Shown here one piece after another: positions 7,896 to 14,705 of a DNA stretch of 40,427 bases (positions are counted from its first letter, which is position 1; the number at the start of each line of letters is the position of its first letter). The DNA is from Oscillospiraceae bacterium (GTDB taxonomy: Bacteria; Bacillota; Clostridia; Oscillospirales; Oscillospiraceae): positions 1 to 40,427 of the forward strand of contig CACZPK010000058.1 in NCBI GenBank assembly GCA_902783035.1, given 5' to 3'. The position numbers and the translations under genes were made by a program. The notes below the pieces were generated by a model. The model searched no databases. It was not told the origin of the DNA and saw only the letters and a list, made by a program, of their open reading frames with translations.

Positions 7896-9910
7896 CAGCG
7901 CACAAACCACAGGTCCATGTCCACGCCGCCTTCAATGCCGTTCAGCTCGCCGTCAGAGGTGTATTGCCACATCCGGAAGTCATAAACAAATTGCGGGTAC
8001 GCGCCGTTGTACTGCCCCGCATACCAGATCTCATAGTCCGTCAGCCGCGAAAGGTCATATTTGACGTATCCGTCGTGCGTGTTCATGTAGATCATCGGCG
8101 TATATCCAGCTGCCTTGACCCGCTCGCAAAAAGCGATGGCACAGTCGCAGACCACCTGCACAGGCAAGCCGTTCGTGCGTGCATTGCTGGTGCCCGCCGT
8201 TTCCCAGTCAAAGACAACGGGCGCATCAAGCTGCTTGTCCGCCAGCTTGCTCAGCACATAATCCGCCTCTTCCACGGCTTCTTCCGTGTTGGCCGCCTGC
8301 GAATAGAAGTAGCAGCCGATGCGCAGCCCCGCGGCGCTCGCGCCGGCATAGTTTGACTCAAACATCAAGTCGTCGTAGATTTCACCGGAGCTTTGAAAAC
8401 GTCCGCCGACTCGCAGGATGGCAAAGGATATCCCATCCTCCCGCACGGCGTCCCAATCGATCGTGCCCTGAAAGCGCGAAACATCAATTCCCCGCAGCAC
8501 GGAAACGCCCGGCTCCTCATAGTTCATCGTCCGGCCCTCGCCGGAAAAGCCATCCATGTCGTAATCGTTCAGCGCCACCCCGGCCTTGACGGCAAAGCTG
8601 CGCGTACCATAGCGCACGCTTTGTGCCGTGTCGAGCGCAACGGTGTTGCGCAGGTGCCAGACGATGGTGGACACCTCGGCGCGCGTAAGCGTTTTTTCAG
8701 GGTGGAAGTAGGACTCGCCGTGCTCGGTCATGCCGGTAAGCACACCGATGCCGGCAAGCGCCACCGCGTAGCCGTCCGTCGTGTCCGCAAACGGCGATTC
8801 CGCAAAAGACTGGCCAAAGCCGATTGCCTTCGCCGCCAGCTCCGCCACATCGCCGCGGGTTATGGGCTGATCAAGCGCGTCCAGCAGCACATCCGGCAGC
8901 AGGCGTTTCTCCCGTCCCAGCGACTGATATCCGCTCGCCCAATGATCGCCCACGGCAGCCTGCTCATCCCAACCTGCGGCGAGGAGGATCAGTTTGAGCG
9001 CCTCGCCCACGGTGACGGACGCCGCCGGATCAAATACGCCCTCGCCGCGCCCGCTGACAACGCCCGCTTCATTCAGCTCCATCACATAGTCATAGAACCA
9101 CTCTTCCTGCGTCACATCGTCAAAAGCGTTGGTATAGACGTTTTTCTCCCAAACCGGCGTTACAAAACGGTCGCCGGCGACCGTGTCGCCGATGTGGATC
9201 ATCTCGCCGTCCGCGGTGCGTACGCCCGTCAGCGTGTGGCCCAGCAGGAACATGGCCGGGAAGGCGTCGTAAACACTGCCGCGCTCATAAACGCCGAAGT
9301 CCGTGGAGCGGATGGCGCCGTCCTGCTTGTCCACGGCAAGAAAAACAAAGTCGTCCTGTTGTTCCGCACTGCCGTCTAAATAAAGCGCAGCCTCCTCCAG
9401 ATGCCGGCGTGCCAGGCCGGCCAGCACCTTGCCGCCGGAATGGCTCCAAACGCCGAACGCCTGCGCGGTCTCAAGGCGGGTGGGCTGCGTGTCGCCGCGC
9501 ACCAGCTGCACCAGTGCATTGTTGCCGCTGAGCCAGGAGGTGCTGTGAATGTAGCAGAAATCCACCAGCGCGTCAAATTGTGCCTGTGTGGGGGAAAGCC
9601 GGTTGTCGGCAAAGAAGCTGTTGAGCTTCTTTTCAACGTCGCTCAGTTCATCGCGCACAAGCGCAAGCGCCTCGTCTTCGGTGATGCCGTCGGGATAAGC
9701 ACCTTCCTCAACCTGAGAGCCAAAGCCGACGTACCATTTGCCCCCCTCATAGTACATCTTTTCGGAAAAGCTCTCATAGCGCCGGATCATATCGAGCGCA
9801 GCGTCTCCTGCAGTCATGTCGCTGTACGCAAGGACATGACAGGGGAGCACCGCCTGCAGCAGGAAACACACGAGCAGCAAAGCGGCGAGGTGTTTGTGTT
9901 TATTTTTCAT
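7895..9910 (-). CDS. Secreted double lysozyme: GH24-like domain, SLH motifs, GH25 domain
   Basis: A 671-residue exported protein. Residues 1-29 form a signal peptide (hydrophobic LLVCFLLQAVL, ending VLA). Residues 35-180 resemble phage-type GH24 lysozymes (MIRRYESFSEKMYY, then WYVGFGS and the SPTQAQFDALVDFCY helix). Residues 262-430 contain SLH motifs (NAFDDVTQEEWFYDYVMELN, then PFADT and FHPEKTLTRAEVSTIVWHL), which bind secondary wall polymer. Residues 483-671 are a complete GH25 muramidase with GIDVSRFQG and the acidic pair in FDWET (Asp568, Glu570), ending in the GVDMDLWF signature. The ATG at 9910 follows AAGGAAAAC. It starts 22 bp behind the radical SAM gene. The GH25 domain looks active; the GH24 domain has two altered catalytic positions. 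Likely a wall-bound peptidoglycan hydrolase. Confidence 0.85.
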   Translation of the reverse strand: MKNKHKHLAALLLVCFLLQAVLPCHVLAYSDMTAGDAALDMIRRYESFSEKMYYEGGKWYVGFGSQVEEGAYPDGITEDEALALVRDELSDVEKKLNSFFADNRLSPTQAQFDALVDFCYIHSTSWLSGNNALVQLVRGDTQPTRLETAQAFGVWSHSGGKVLAGLARRHLEEAALYLDGSAEQQDDFVFLAVDKQDGAIRSTDFGVYERGSVYDAFPAMFLLGHTLTGVRTADGEMIHIGDTVAGDRFVTPVWEKNVYTNAFDDVTQEEWFYDYVMELNEAGVVSGRGEGVFDPAASVTVGEALKLILLAAGWDEQAAVGDHWASGYQSLGREKRLLPDVLLDALDQPITRGDVAELAAKAIGFGQSFAESPFADTTDGYAVALAGIGVLTGMTEHGESYFHPEKTLTRAEVSTIVWHLRNTVALDTAQSVRYGTRSFAVKAGVALNDYDMDGFSGEGRTMNYEEPGVSVLRGIDVSRFQGTIDWDAVREDGISFAILRVGGRFQSSGEIYDDLMFESNYAGASAAGLRIGCYFYSQAANTEEAVEEADYVLSKLADKQLDAPVVFDWETAGTSNARTNGLPVQVVCDCAIAFCERVKAAGYTPMIYMNTHDGYVKYDLSRLTDYEIWYAGQYNGAYPQFVYDFRMWQYTSDGELNGIEGGVDMDLWFVR

Positions 9911-9932
9911 GGAAGTTTTCCTTCTATATTAT

Positions 9933-10802
9933 TTACAAGCCCAGCTCCACGGCGCGGCGGAAGCGCACCTCGCCCGCAAGCGCCTTGTCGATCTGTTCGA
10001 TCAGCGCGTCGCGGTCGCGGTTGAGCGTCCCTTTGAGCGGGAGATAATTGGATGCGTGATTTGAGCGGAACACGCTCCCGTCACTGTCGATATGCTGCAA
10101 AATGATGCGGTTCTCCGCCGCCAGCTCTTTGGGGCCGAGCATCGTCAGCTCACCGCGCTCGATCCAGTCGTGCAGCGGCGTGCCGCTGTAAACACGCAGC
10201 GTCAGCATCGCAACATAGTCCGCCTTGATGCGTGAGAGCGCCGCCGCCGTGGCGATAGCGTGCGCCTCGCTCTGTTCCCTGCCCCCCATGCCGTTGATGG
10301 CGGTGACGGAGAGCGCCATGCCCGCCGCCTTTGCACGCAGGGAGTGCGTAACGATCTCTTCGACCGTCACACCCTTGTCGTATTTTTCCAGCAGTTCCTC
10401 GCTGCCGGATTCCAGCCCCACATAGACCAGCGCAAGACCGTGCTCACGCAGGGTTTGCAGCTCCGCGTCGCTCTTGCGCATCAGCGCCTTGGTCGAAGCG
10501 TAAGCGCTCACGCGCTCGCATTCGGGAAACCGCTCGCGGATATCATCCAACACGGTGAGCAGATAATCCATCGGCAGGATCAGCGCATCACCGTCAGCCA
10601 GAAAAATCCGTTCGATATATGGATACTGTGCCCGCGCCTCGGCAAGGTCGCCGAGCACCTGCTCAATGGGATTGATGGAAAACTGTTTTGCCTTATACAT
10701 GATGCAAAAGGCGCAGCGGTTGTGGCTGCACCCCAGTGTGCACTGTACGATCAGGCTGTGCGCCTCACTGGGCGGACGGTAAACGGCTCCGGAATAATGC
10801 AT
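9933..10802 (-). CDS. Radical SAM protein with a modified cysteine motif
   Basis: A 289-residue protein whose N-terminus IVQCTLGCSHNRCAFC belongs to a radical SAM group common in anaerobes. The cysteines are Cys21, Cys25, Cys30 and Cys33: the last three form CX4CX2C rather than the usual CX3CX2C, or Cys21 takes part. Further family features are the glycine-rich VYVGLESGSEELLEKYDKG strand-loop (around 140-160) and a GMGGREQSE segment. The substrate is unknown; I see no extra iron-sulfur or B12 domain. The ATG at 10802 lies one base after the thioesterase stop (TGAGATG) and its ribosome site is inside that gene's end, so the two are translationally coupled and probably act in one process. Confidence 0.8.
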   Translation of the reverse strand: MHYSGAVYRPPSEAHSLIVQCTLGCSHNRCAFCIMYKAKQFSINPIEQVLGDLAEARAQYPYIERIFLADGDALILPMDYLLTVLDDIRERFPECERVSAYASTKALMRKSDAELQTLREHGLALVYVGLESGSEELLEKYDKGVTVEEIVTHSLRAKAAGMALSVTAINGMGGREQSEAHAIATAAALSRIKADYVAMLTLRVYSGTPLHDWIERGELTMLGPKELAAENRIILQHIDSDGSVFRSNHASNYLPLKGTLNRDRDALIEQIDKALAGEVRFRRAVELGL

Positions 10803-10803
10803 C

Positions 10804-11202
10804 TCACTTCTCCTTGTTCAGCTTGCCGCTGCACTTCGCCATAAAACGGTCGTAGTCGATATAGGCGCGCTGGTGCGTACCCTCGCCGATCAATCCGGCC
10901 TCATCATAGGCAGAAACCTTGAATTCCGCCATCTTTCCGCTCGGCGAGAGCGAAACGAACTCCGCCAGGGCGCGCACCTGCATGCCGACGGGCGACGGCG
11001 ACACATGGGATATCTCCAGTTTCGTCCCAACGCTGCTCCGCCCCTCGGGCAGCCCCTGCTGCATGAGCTGAAAAGCGGCGTTCTCCATCATTGCGATCAT
11101 CCACGGCGTACCGAATACAGGCATTGCGCCGCTGCCAAGGCTTGCAGCGGTGCTCTCCTCCGTAACGGTGCCTTTCACTTCAAAGGTATCTCCGGCTTTC
11201 AT
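10804..11202 (-). CDS. Hot-dog thioesterase, fluoroacetyl-CoA thioesterase (FlK)-like
   Basis: A 132-residue hot-dog fold protein. The GTPWMIAMMENAA segment has Thr32 and Glu40, and His66 follows in ISHVSPSP. The spacing of 8 and 26 residues equals that of the Thr42-Glu50-His76 triad of Streptomyces FlK, which I recall from the literature. Relatives in anaerobes are usually annotated only as thioesterase family proteins, and the acyl-CoA substrate is unknown. I chose the ATG at 11202 because CGGAGGGA lies six bases upstream; a longer frame reaching 11496 runs through the promoter and operator. It is the first gene of a transcript with the coupled radical SAM gene and possibly the lysozyme gene. 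A dyad operator lies at its transcription start. Confidence 0.8.
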   Translation of the reverse strand: MKAGDTFEVKGTVTEESTAASLGSGAMPVFGTPWMIAMMENAAFQLMQQGLPEGRSSVGTKLEISHVSPSPVGMQVRALAEFVSLSPSGKMAEFKVSAYDEAGLIGEGTHQRAYIDYDRFMAKCSGKLNKEK

Positions 11203-11243
11203 AACATGTCCCTCCGGTTTCATAGTTAAAGATGTGGCTTTGG

Positions 11244-11274
11244 CTAAGTGGCCGGTAGACAGCCACTTAGTGGC
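11244..11274 (-). promoter_or_regulatory. Putative operator: two copies of GCCACTTAG in opposite orientation
   Basis: GCCACTTAGTGGC (11262-11274) is a 13-bp palindrome with six-base arms. The nine bases GCCACTTAG recur inverted at 11244-11252 as CTAAGTGGC. The block directly follows the -10 of the thioesterase promoter, where a bound repressor would stop initiation. No TetR or MarR gene is adjacent; the divergent LysR gene is the only nearby regulator. Confidence 0.6.
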
Positions 11275-11275
11275 T

Positions 11276-11304
11276 ACTATACCACAAAATATAGGTTCGC
11301 ACAA
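11276..11304 (-). promoter_or_regulatory. Promoter of the thioesterase-radical SAM transcript
   Basis: On the minus strand TTGTGC (11299-11304), a 17-bp spacer and TATAGT (11276-11281). Its start site would fall inside the adjoining palindrome. The rest of 11203-11573 holds this promoter, the LysR promoter and about 185 bp (11305-11489) with only short hairpins such as CACGG-ATCA-CCGTG. Confidence 0.65.
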
Positions 11305-11489
11305 GGGCAAGAAGCCCCAATTTATTCTCTTTTTGCCGTTCCCGCCCGGAATGTCTGCACAGCCGCGCAGCGCCGGGAGCCTGCGCTGTCCGAAAACACG
11401 GATCACCGTGCCAAAGCTCCGGCTAATGTGTCCGCATAAAGCCACAGGGCGGCAATTCGCAGAATAACAGGGACACTGCGGGTTCAGGC

Positions 11490-11518
11490 TTGACAAAATG
11501 GGAGAATATCATTAAAAT
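11490..11518 (+). promoter_or_regulatory. Sigma-A promoter of the lysR gene
   Basis: A perfect TTGACA (11490-11495), a 17-bp spacer and TAAAAT (11513-11518). The leader would be about 50 nt. This placement argues for the lysR start at 11574 rather than at the longer in-frame opening. Confidence 0.8.
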
Positions 11519-11573
11519 ATTTGAAGAATTTCATCGGAAATATCGATATTCCGTATATAAAGGAAGGCGCAGC

Positions 11574-12470
11574 ATGGAAATCCGCAATTTGACCACTTTT
11601 TTGAAAGTGACCGAACTCAAAAGTTTTTCCAAGGCAGCGGAGGCGCTGGACTATTCCCAGTCCGCCGTTACGGTACAGATCCAGCAGCTGGAGCGCGAGT
11701 TGGGCGTGCAGCTTTTTGACCGCATCGGCAAAAATGTCCTGATCACGCAATACGGTCGGGATTTCGTCGCCTATGCACGCGATGTGATCAGCGCCGTCGC
11801 CCGTGCCGGCGCCTTCGCCACGGCAAGCGGCGACCTGACTGGCACGGTGCGCGTCGGAACGCTGGATTCCCTGATGACCGCCTCGTTCAGCGACATCATT
11901 CCGGCGTTCCATGAGCATTTCCCCCACGTTATCGCCAACATACATGGCGACAGCGTTGCTGGGTTGAAGGATCTGCTCATCAAGAACGAACTGGATCTGA
12001 TTTACACGCTTGACGAGCAGCAGCTCGATCCCCAGTTTATCAAGGTCTACGAGGCCCCGGAGGACATCGTCATCGTCACAAATGTCGAGAACCCGCTTGC
12101 GCAGAAATCCCGTGTCAAGCTTGCCGATCTGGTCGGTCACCCCTTTGTTCTGATGAATCGCAACAACGCCTATCGTGACCAGTTTGACCGTGAGCTGGCC
12201 CGTCAGGGCCTTTCCATCGACCCCTTCTGCGAGTTGGAGAGCGACGTGCTGGCACTGCGCCTGATTTGGGAAAATCCGGAGTACCTCTCCGTCCTCCCGC
12301 GCTACACGGTACAAAAGAGCATCCACGAACAGCACCTTGCGATCATCCCCGTCAAGGATTGCGAAATGCACCAGTATCGCCAACTCCTGTATCACAAGAA
12401 CAAGGTCATCACCCCGCAAATTCAGGGTATGCTGGACACGATCCTGGATGCGGCCAAAAAACCGTTCTAA
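11574..12470 (+). CDS. LysR-family transcriptional regulator
   Basis: A 298-residue regulator of normal LysR length. Residues 1-60 hold the winged helix-turn-helix (MEIRNLTTFLKVTELKSFSK, then SAVTVQIQQLERELGVQLFDR), followed by the linker helix and a substrate-binding domain from about residue 90 (GTVRVGTLDSLMTASFSDIIPAFHEHFP). The effector is unknown. The ATG at 11574 has AAAGGAAGG seven bases upstream. It is divergent from the thioesterase-radical SAM genes, the usual layout for a LysR protein and its target, although the palindrome there does not look like a T-N11-A LysR box. A hairpin terminator ends the gene. Confidence 0.93.
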   Translation: MEIRNLTTFLKVTELKSFSKAAEALDYSQSAVTVQIQQLERELGVQLFDRIGKNVLITQYGRDFVAYARDVISAVARAGAFATASGDLTGTVRVGTLDSLMTASFSDIIPAFHEHFPHVIANIHGDSVAGLKDLLIKNELDLIYTLDEQQLDPQFIKVYEAPEDIVIVTNVENPLAQKSRVKLADLVGHPFVLMNRNNAYRDQFDRELARQGLSIDPFCELESDVLALRLIWENPEYLSVLPRYTVQKSIHEQHLAIIPVKDCEMHQYRQLLYHKNKVITPQIQGMLDTILDAAKKPF

Positions 12471-12476
12471 TACGAA

Positions 12477-12510
12477 AATGCCGCCCTTGCGGGCGGCATT
12501 TCTTTGTTTT
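12477..12510 (+). terminator. Terminator of the lysR gene
   Basis: A perfect 10-bp stem AATGCCGCCC (12477-12486) and GGGCGGCATT (12491-12500) with loop TTGC is followed by TCTTTGTTTTG. It lies between converging lysR and the CD1247-type gene. Confidence 0.92.
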
Positions 12511-12541
12511 GATGTGATTCGGTCAACAAGGAGCGACACGC

Positions 12542-12961
12542 TCAATCCCGGTCGTCGTCCTCATCGTCCTCGCTGACGAAGTCGTCCGCGTCGAACTCCA
12601 GTTTCGCGCCGCAATTCGGGCAGACGATCATGCCGTCCTCCAAATAGTCCTCGTCAAAGAAAATCTGCTCCTCGCACTCGGGGCAGGTCGTTGCGTAGAC
12701 CGTCTCGTCCTCATCATCTTCGTCATCTTCGTCATCTTCGTCATCGTAGACCAGATCTTCGACGTCCGCCAGATCGTCGCTGATGACGTCCAGCCCGTCG
12801 CCGACCTCCCTGACCTCGTCGGTCAGGTCCTCGATCTCCAGCGCAATCTCGTCGAGCACATCGACGACCGCCTTGAACAGCTTGCCGTTGTCGGAGCTCT
12901 CGTCAAGCTTGAGGCCCTCCATCAGCCCCTTGAGATACGCAACCTTCTCGGAAACACCCAT
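12542..12961 (-). CDS. CD1247-type protein: N-terminal helical domain, acidic linker, zinc ribbon
   Basis: A 139-residue protein. The N-terminal 45 residues (VSEKVAYLKGLMEGLKLD) match what I know as the CD1247 N-terminal domain of Clostridia. Then come a helical stretch, a very acidic linker of Asp and Glu (about residues 73-86), and a zinc ribbon with CPEC and CPNC pairs (around 93-96 and 114-117), with another acidic tail. The function is unknown; a role in binding nucleic acid or RNA polymerase is only a guess from the ribbon. AAGGAG precedes the ATG at 12961. It lies downstream of efp with a 10-bp hairpin between them. A 9-nt repeat codes for the linker. Confidence 0.75.
   Translation of the reverse strand: MGVSEKVAYLKGLMEGLKLDESSDNGKLFKAVVDVLDEIALEIEDLTDEVREVGDGLDVISDDLADVEDLVYDDEDDEDDEDDEDETVYATTCPECEEQIFFDEDYLEDGMIVCPNCGAKLEFDADDFVSEDDEDDDRD
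12714..12745. repeat. 9-nt tandem repeat coding for the acidic linker
   Basis: About three and a half copies of GTCATCTTC in direct tandem encode repeated Glu-Asp-Asp residues on the minus strand. Copy number could change by slippage without breaking the frame. Confidence 0.85.
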
Positions 12962-12992
12962 GATTAAAATCTCCTTTCTTCCATGTAGTGTC

Positions 12993-13022
12993 GAGGCTGC
13001 ATCCCTTTATGAATGCAGCCTC
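12993..13022 (-). other. Strong hairpin between efp and the CD1247-type gene
   Basis: Perfect 10-base arms GAGGCTGCAT (12993-13002) and ATGCAGCCTC (13013-13022) with a 10-nt loop. No T tract follows on either strand, so this is more likely an RNA-processing or leader structure of the downstream gene than a normal terminator. Confidence 0.7.
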
Positions 13023-13090
13023 AGGATCTTTTGGGAACACAGCAATGCCGTCACAGCACTGCAAATGTGTGAAAAGTATGTGTAGTATGC

Positions 13091-13657
13091 TTACTTTGCG
13101 CGGCCGATATACTCGCCCGTGCGGGTGTCGATCTGGATCTTGTCACCCTCGTTGATGAACAGCGGCACCTTGACCTCCGCGCCGGTCTCAACCGTTGCGG
13201 GCTTAAGGGTATTGGTGGCCGTGTTGCCGGCAAGACCCGGCTCGGTCTTGGTCACCTCAAGGTCCATAAAGTTCGGGCACTCAACGCCGAAGACGTTGCC
13301 CTTGTAGCTCAAAACCTTGCAGACCGTGTTCTCCGTCACAAAGCGGAACGCATCGCCGAGCAGCTCCTTGTTCAGGGGCACGTCATCGTAGGTCTCCTGA
13401 TCCATGAAGTGGTAAAGGTCGCCATCGGCATAGGTATATTCCATATCTCTGCGCTCAATGGTGGCTTCCTCAAACTTCGCGGTGGGGTTGAAGCTGGTCT
13501 CGGTCACGCCGCCCGTGATGACGTTTCTCATCTTCGTGCGCACGAACGCAGCGCCCTTGCCGGGCTTGACATGCTGGAACTCGACGACCTGATAAACTTT
13601 GCCGTCCATCTCGAAGGTTTTGCCGTTGCGGAAATCGCCGGCGGTAATCGTTGCCAT
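13091..13657 (-). CDS. efp: Elongation factor P
   Basis: A 188-residue EF-P, the normal length, with the N-terminal KOW-like domain and two OB domains. EF-P relieves ribosomes stalled at polyproline. The tip loop is KPGKGAA with the modifiable Lys at residue 34; no epmA or epmB modification genes are seen here. The C-terminus has the typical [16 protein letters not shown] and [11 protein letters not shown] segments. The ATG at 13657 follows TTAGGAGGA. Its own promoter lies 77 bp upstream, so it starts a transcript that may continue through the hairpin at 12993-13022 into the CD1247-type gene. The proline-rich tail of the LCP protein in this window is an obvious kind of client. Confidence 0.98.
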   Translation of the reverse strand: MATITAGDFRNGKTFEMDGKVYQVVEFQHVKPGKGAAFVRTKMRNVITGGVTETSFNPTAKFEEATIERRDMEYTYADGDLYHFMDQETYDDVPLNKELLGDAFRFVTENTVCKVLSYKGNVFGVECPNFMDLEVTKTEPGLAGNTATNTLKPATVETGAEVKVPLFINEGDKIQIDTRTGEYIGRAK

Positions 13658-13733
13658 AATCTATTCCTCCTAATTGCGAGGAAATCAGCAGCGACTTCCT
13701 CTAAATAACGAATCGTGGTTTTTAACCTGATAT

Positions 13734-13762
13734 ATTTTACCCTATCTTGTGTCTGATTGCAA
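13734..13762 (-). promoter_or_regulatory. Sigma-A promoter of efp
   Basis: On the minus strand TTGCAA (13757-13762), a 17-bp spacer and TAAAAT (13734-13739). The leader of about 70 nt contains a GAGGAA...TTCCTC hairpin just before the ribosome site. Confidence 0.75.
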
Positions 13763-13797
13763 GACCTTTTCACACGCTTGGCCCAATTTTTACAAAA

Positions 13798-14304
13798 TCA
13801 GCGGCGCATATCCTGCCGGCAGGCGCGTTTGAAGGGTTCCTGCATACCATGCAGAACGTGGTTCCATGCGCCGACCGGGCCGCCTTTAGGCTCCACCATC
13901 AGCATACGGATACCCCCGCGTTTCGCCGCCAGCGTATCGGTGAGCAATTTGTCGCCAAGCATGGCCGTCTCCGACGCCGGTACGCCGTGCTTCCGGATCG
14001 CCTCCACAATGCCGCGTGTCCCCGGCTTGCCCGCGTGTCCGATATAAGAAATACCGAGACCGCCGCAAAACCGCTCCACTCGCACCGGACTGCGGTTATT
14101 GGAGATGATTGCAAGCGTCACGCCCCCAGCACGCAGAGACTCCGTCCACGTGCGAAGCGCCGCGTCCGGCTCCTTCTGCGATTTCGGCGCGAGGGTATAA
14201 TCAAGGTCGGAGAGAAGCAGGCGGATCCCCTGTGCACGCAGAAACGCCGGCGTCAGCGCGGTATAATCGTTGAACACATAGTCCGGGATCAGCGAAAACG
14301 CCAT
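13798..14304 (-). CDS. yqeG: YqeG-family HAD IIIA phosphatase
   Basis: A 168-residue HAD hydrolase. Motif I is LLLSDLDYTLAP (Asp33, Asp35), motif II is ISNN, the catalytic Lys lies in HAGKPG and motif III is MLGDKLLTD. This matches YqeG, close to phosphatidylglycerophosphatase-type HAD proteins; YqeG itself is conserved in Firmicutes without a firm biochemical role. I chose the ATG at 14304, preceded by AAAGG at seven bases; the longer frame to 14535 overlaps rpsU on the same strand and its N-terminus is not protein-like. It follows rpsU across a terminator, so it may depend on readthrough. The gene ends just before the efp promoter. Confidence 0.88.
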   Translation of the reverse strand: MAFSLIPDYVFNDYTALTPAFLRAQGIRLLLSDLDYTLAPKSQKEPDAALRTWTESLRAGGVTLAIISNNRSPVRVERFCGGLGISYIGHAGKPGTRGIVEAIRKHGVPASETAMLGDKLLTDTLAAKRGGIRMLMVEPKGGPVGAWNHVLHGMQEPFKRACRQDMRR

Positions 14305-14316
14305 AGCAATGCCTTT

Positions 14317-14344
14317 CCCAAAAGAAAAAGACGCCGTAGGCGTC
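14317..14344 (-). terminator. Terminator behind rpsU
   Basis: On the minus strand GACGCC-TAC-GGCGTC (14330-14344) is followed by TTTTTCTTTTGG. It lies between rpsU and yqeG and may let only part of the transcription through to yqeG. Confidence 0.85.
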
Positions 14345-14362
14345 CTTTCCTTTTGAAGCAGA

Positions 14363-14548
14363 TTAGTAGTAGCGCTTGTTGCGGTTCTTACGCGCAGCCT
14401 CGCTCTTCTTGCGGCGCTTGACGCTGGGGCTCTCGTAAGCCTCACGGCGACGCACCTCCGCCACGATGCCGGCCTTGGCGCAGCTTCTCTTGAAGCGCTT
14501 GAGCGCGCTATCCAGAGACTCGCCTTCCTTGACATGCACTTCGGACAT
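14363..14548 (-). CDS. rpsU: 30S ribosomal protein S21
   Basis: A 61-residue, very basic protein with the S21 signature [19 protein letters not shown] and a C-terminal [11 protein letters not shown] tail. S21 binds the small subunit near the anti-Shine-Dalgarno region and helps initiation. Length is normal for Firmicutes. AGGGAGGG lies eight bases before the ATG at 14548. It has its own consensus promoter at 14637-14665 and its own terminator, so it can be expressed as a single gene independent of the large operon that ends with leuS. Confidence 0.97.
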   Translation of the reverse strand: MSEVHVKEGESLDSALKRFKRSCAKAGIVAEVRRREAYESPSVKRRKKSEAARKNRNKRYY

Positions 14549-14636
14549 CTATATTTCCCTCCCTCCGATACGCCCGGCTAACTCCAGAGCGCTCAGTAGA
14601 GCCATCTTCATGACTTTGCAATAACTTGCGAAAGGT

Positions 14637-14665
14637 ATTATATGAATTTTACGGGAGCTTGTCAA
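14637..14665 (-). promoter_or_regulatory. Perfect consensus sigma-A promoter of rpsU
   Basis: On the minus strand TTGACA (14660-14665), exactly 17 bp, and TATAAT (14637-14642). It lies 41 bp after the leuS stop, with a leader of about 80 nt before rpsU. Confidence 0.93.
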
Positions 14666-14705
14666 CAAATTTTTTGCGAATTTGCAAAATTTTATCGAAA
14701 CGCGT

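Noticed and set aside
11203..11496. N-terminal extension of the thioesterase to 11496
   Set aside because: It would translate across the promoter and operator, while a good ribosome site precedes the ATG at 11202.
12714..12745. Tandem 9-nt repeat as a possible CRISPR or mobile element trace
   Set aside because: It lies in frame within a coding region and simply encodes Glu-Asp-Asp repeats.
14305..14535. N-terminal extension of yqeG to 14535
   Set aside because: It overlaps rpsU and its terminator on the same strand, and the added residues are Arg- and Ala-rich noise.
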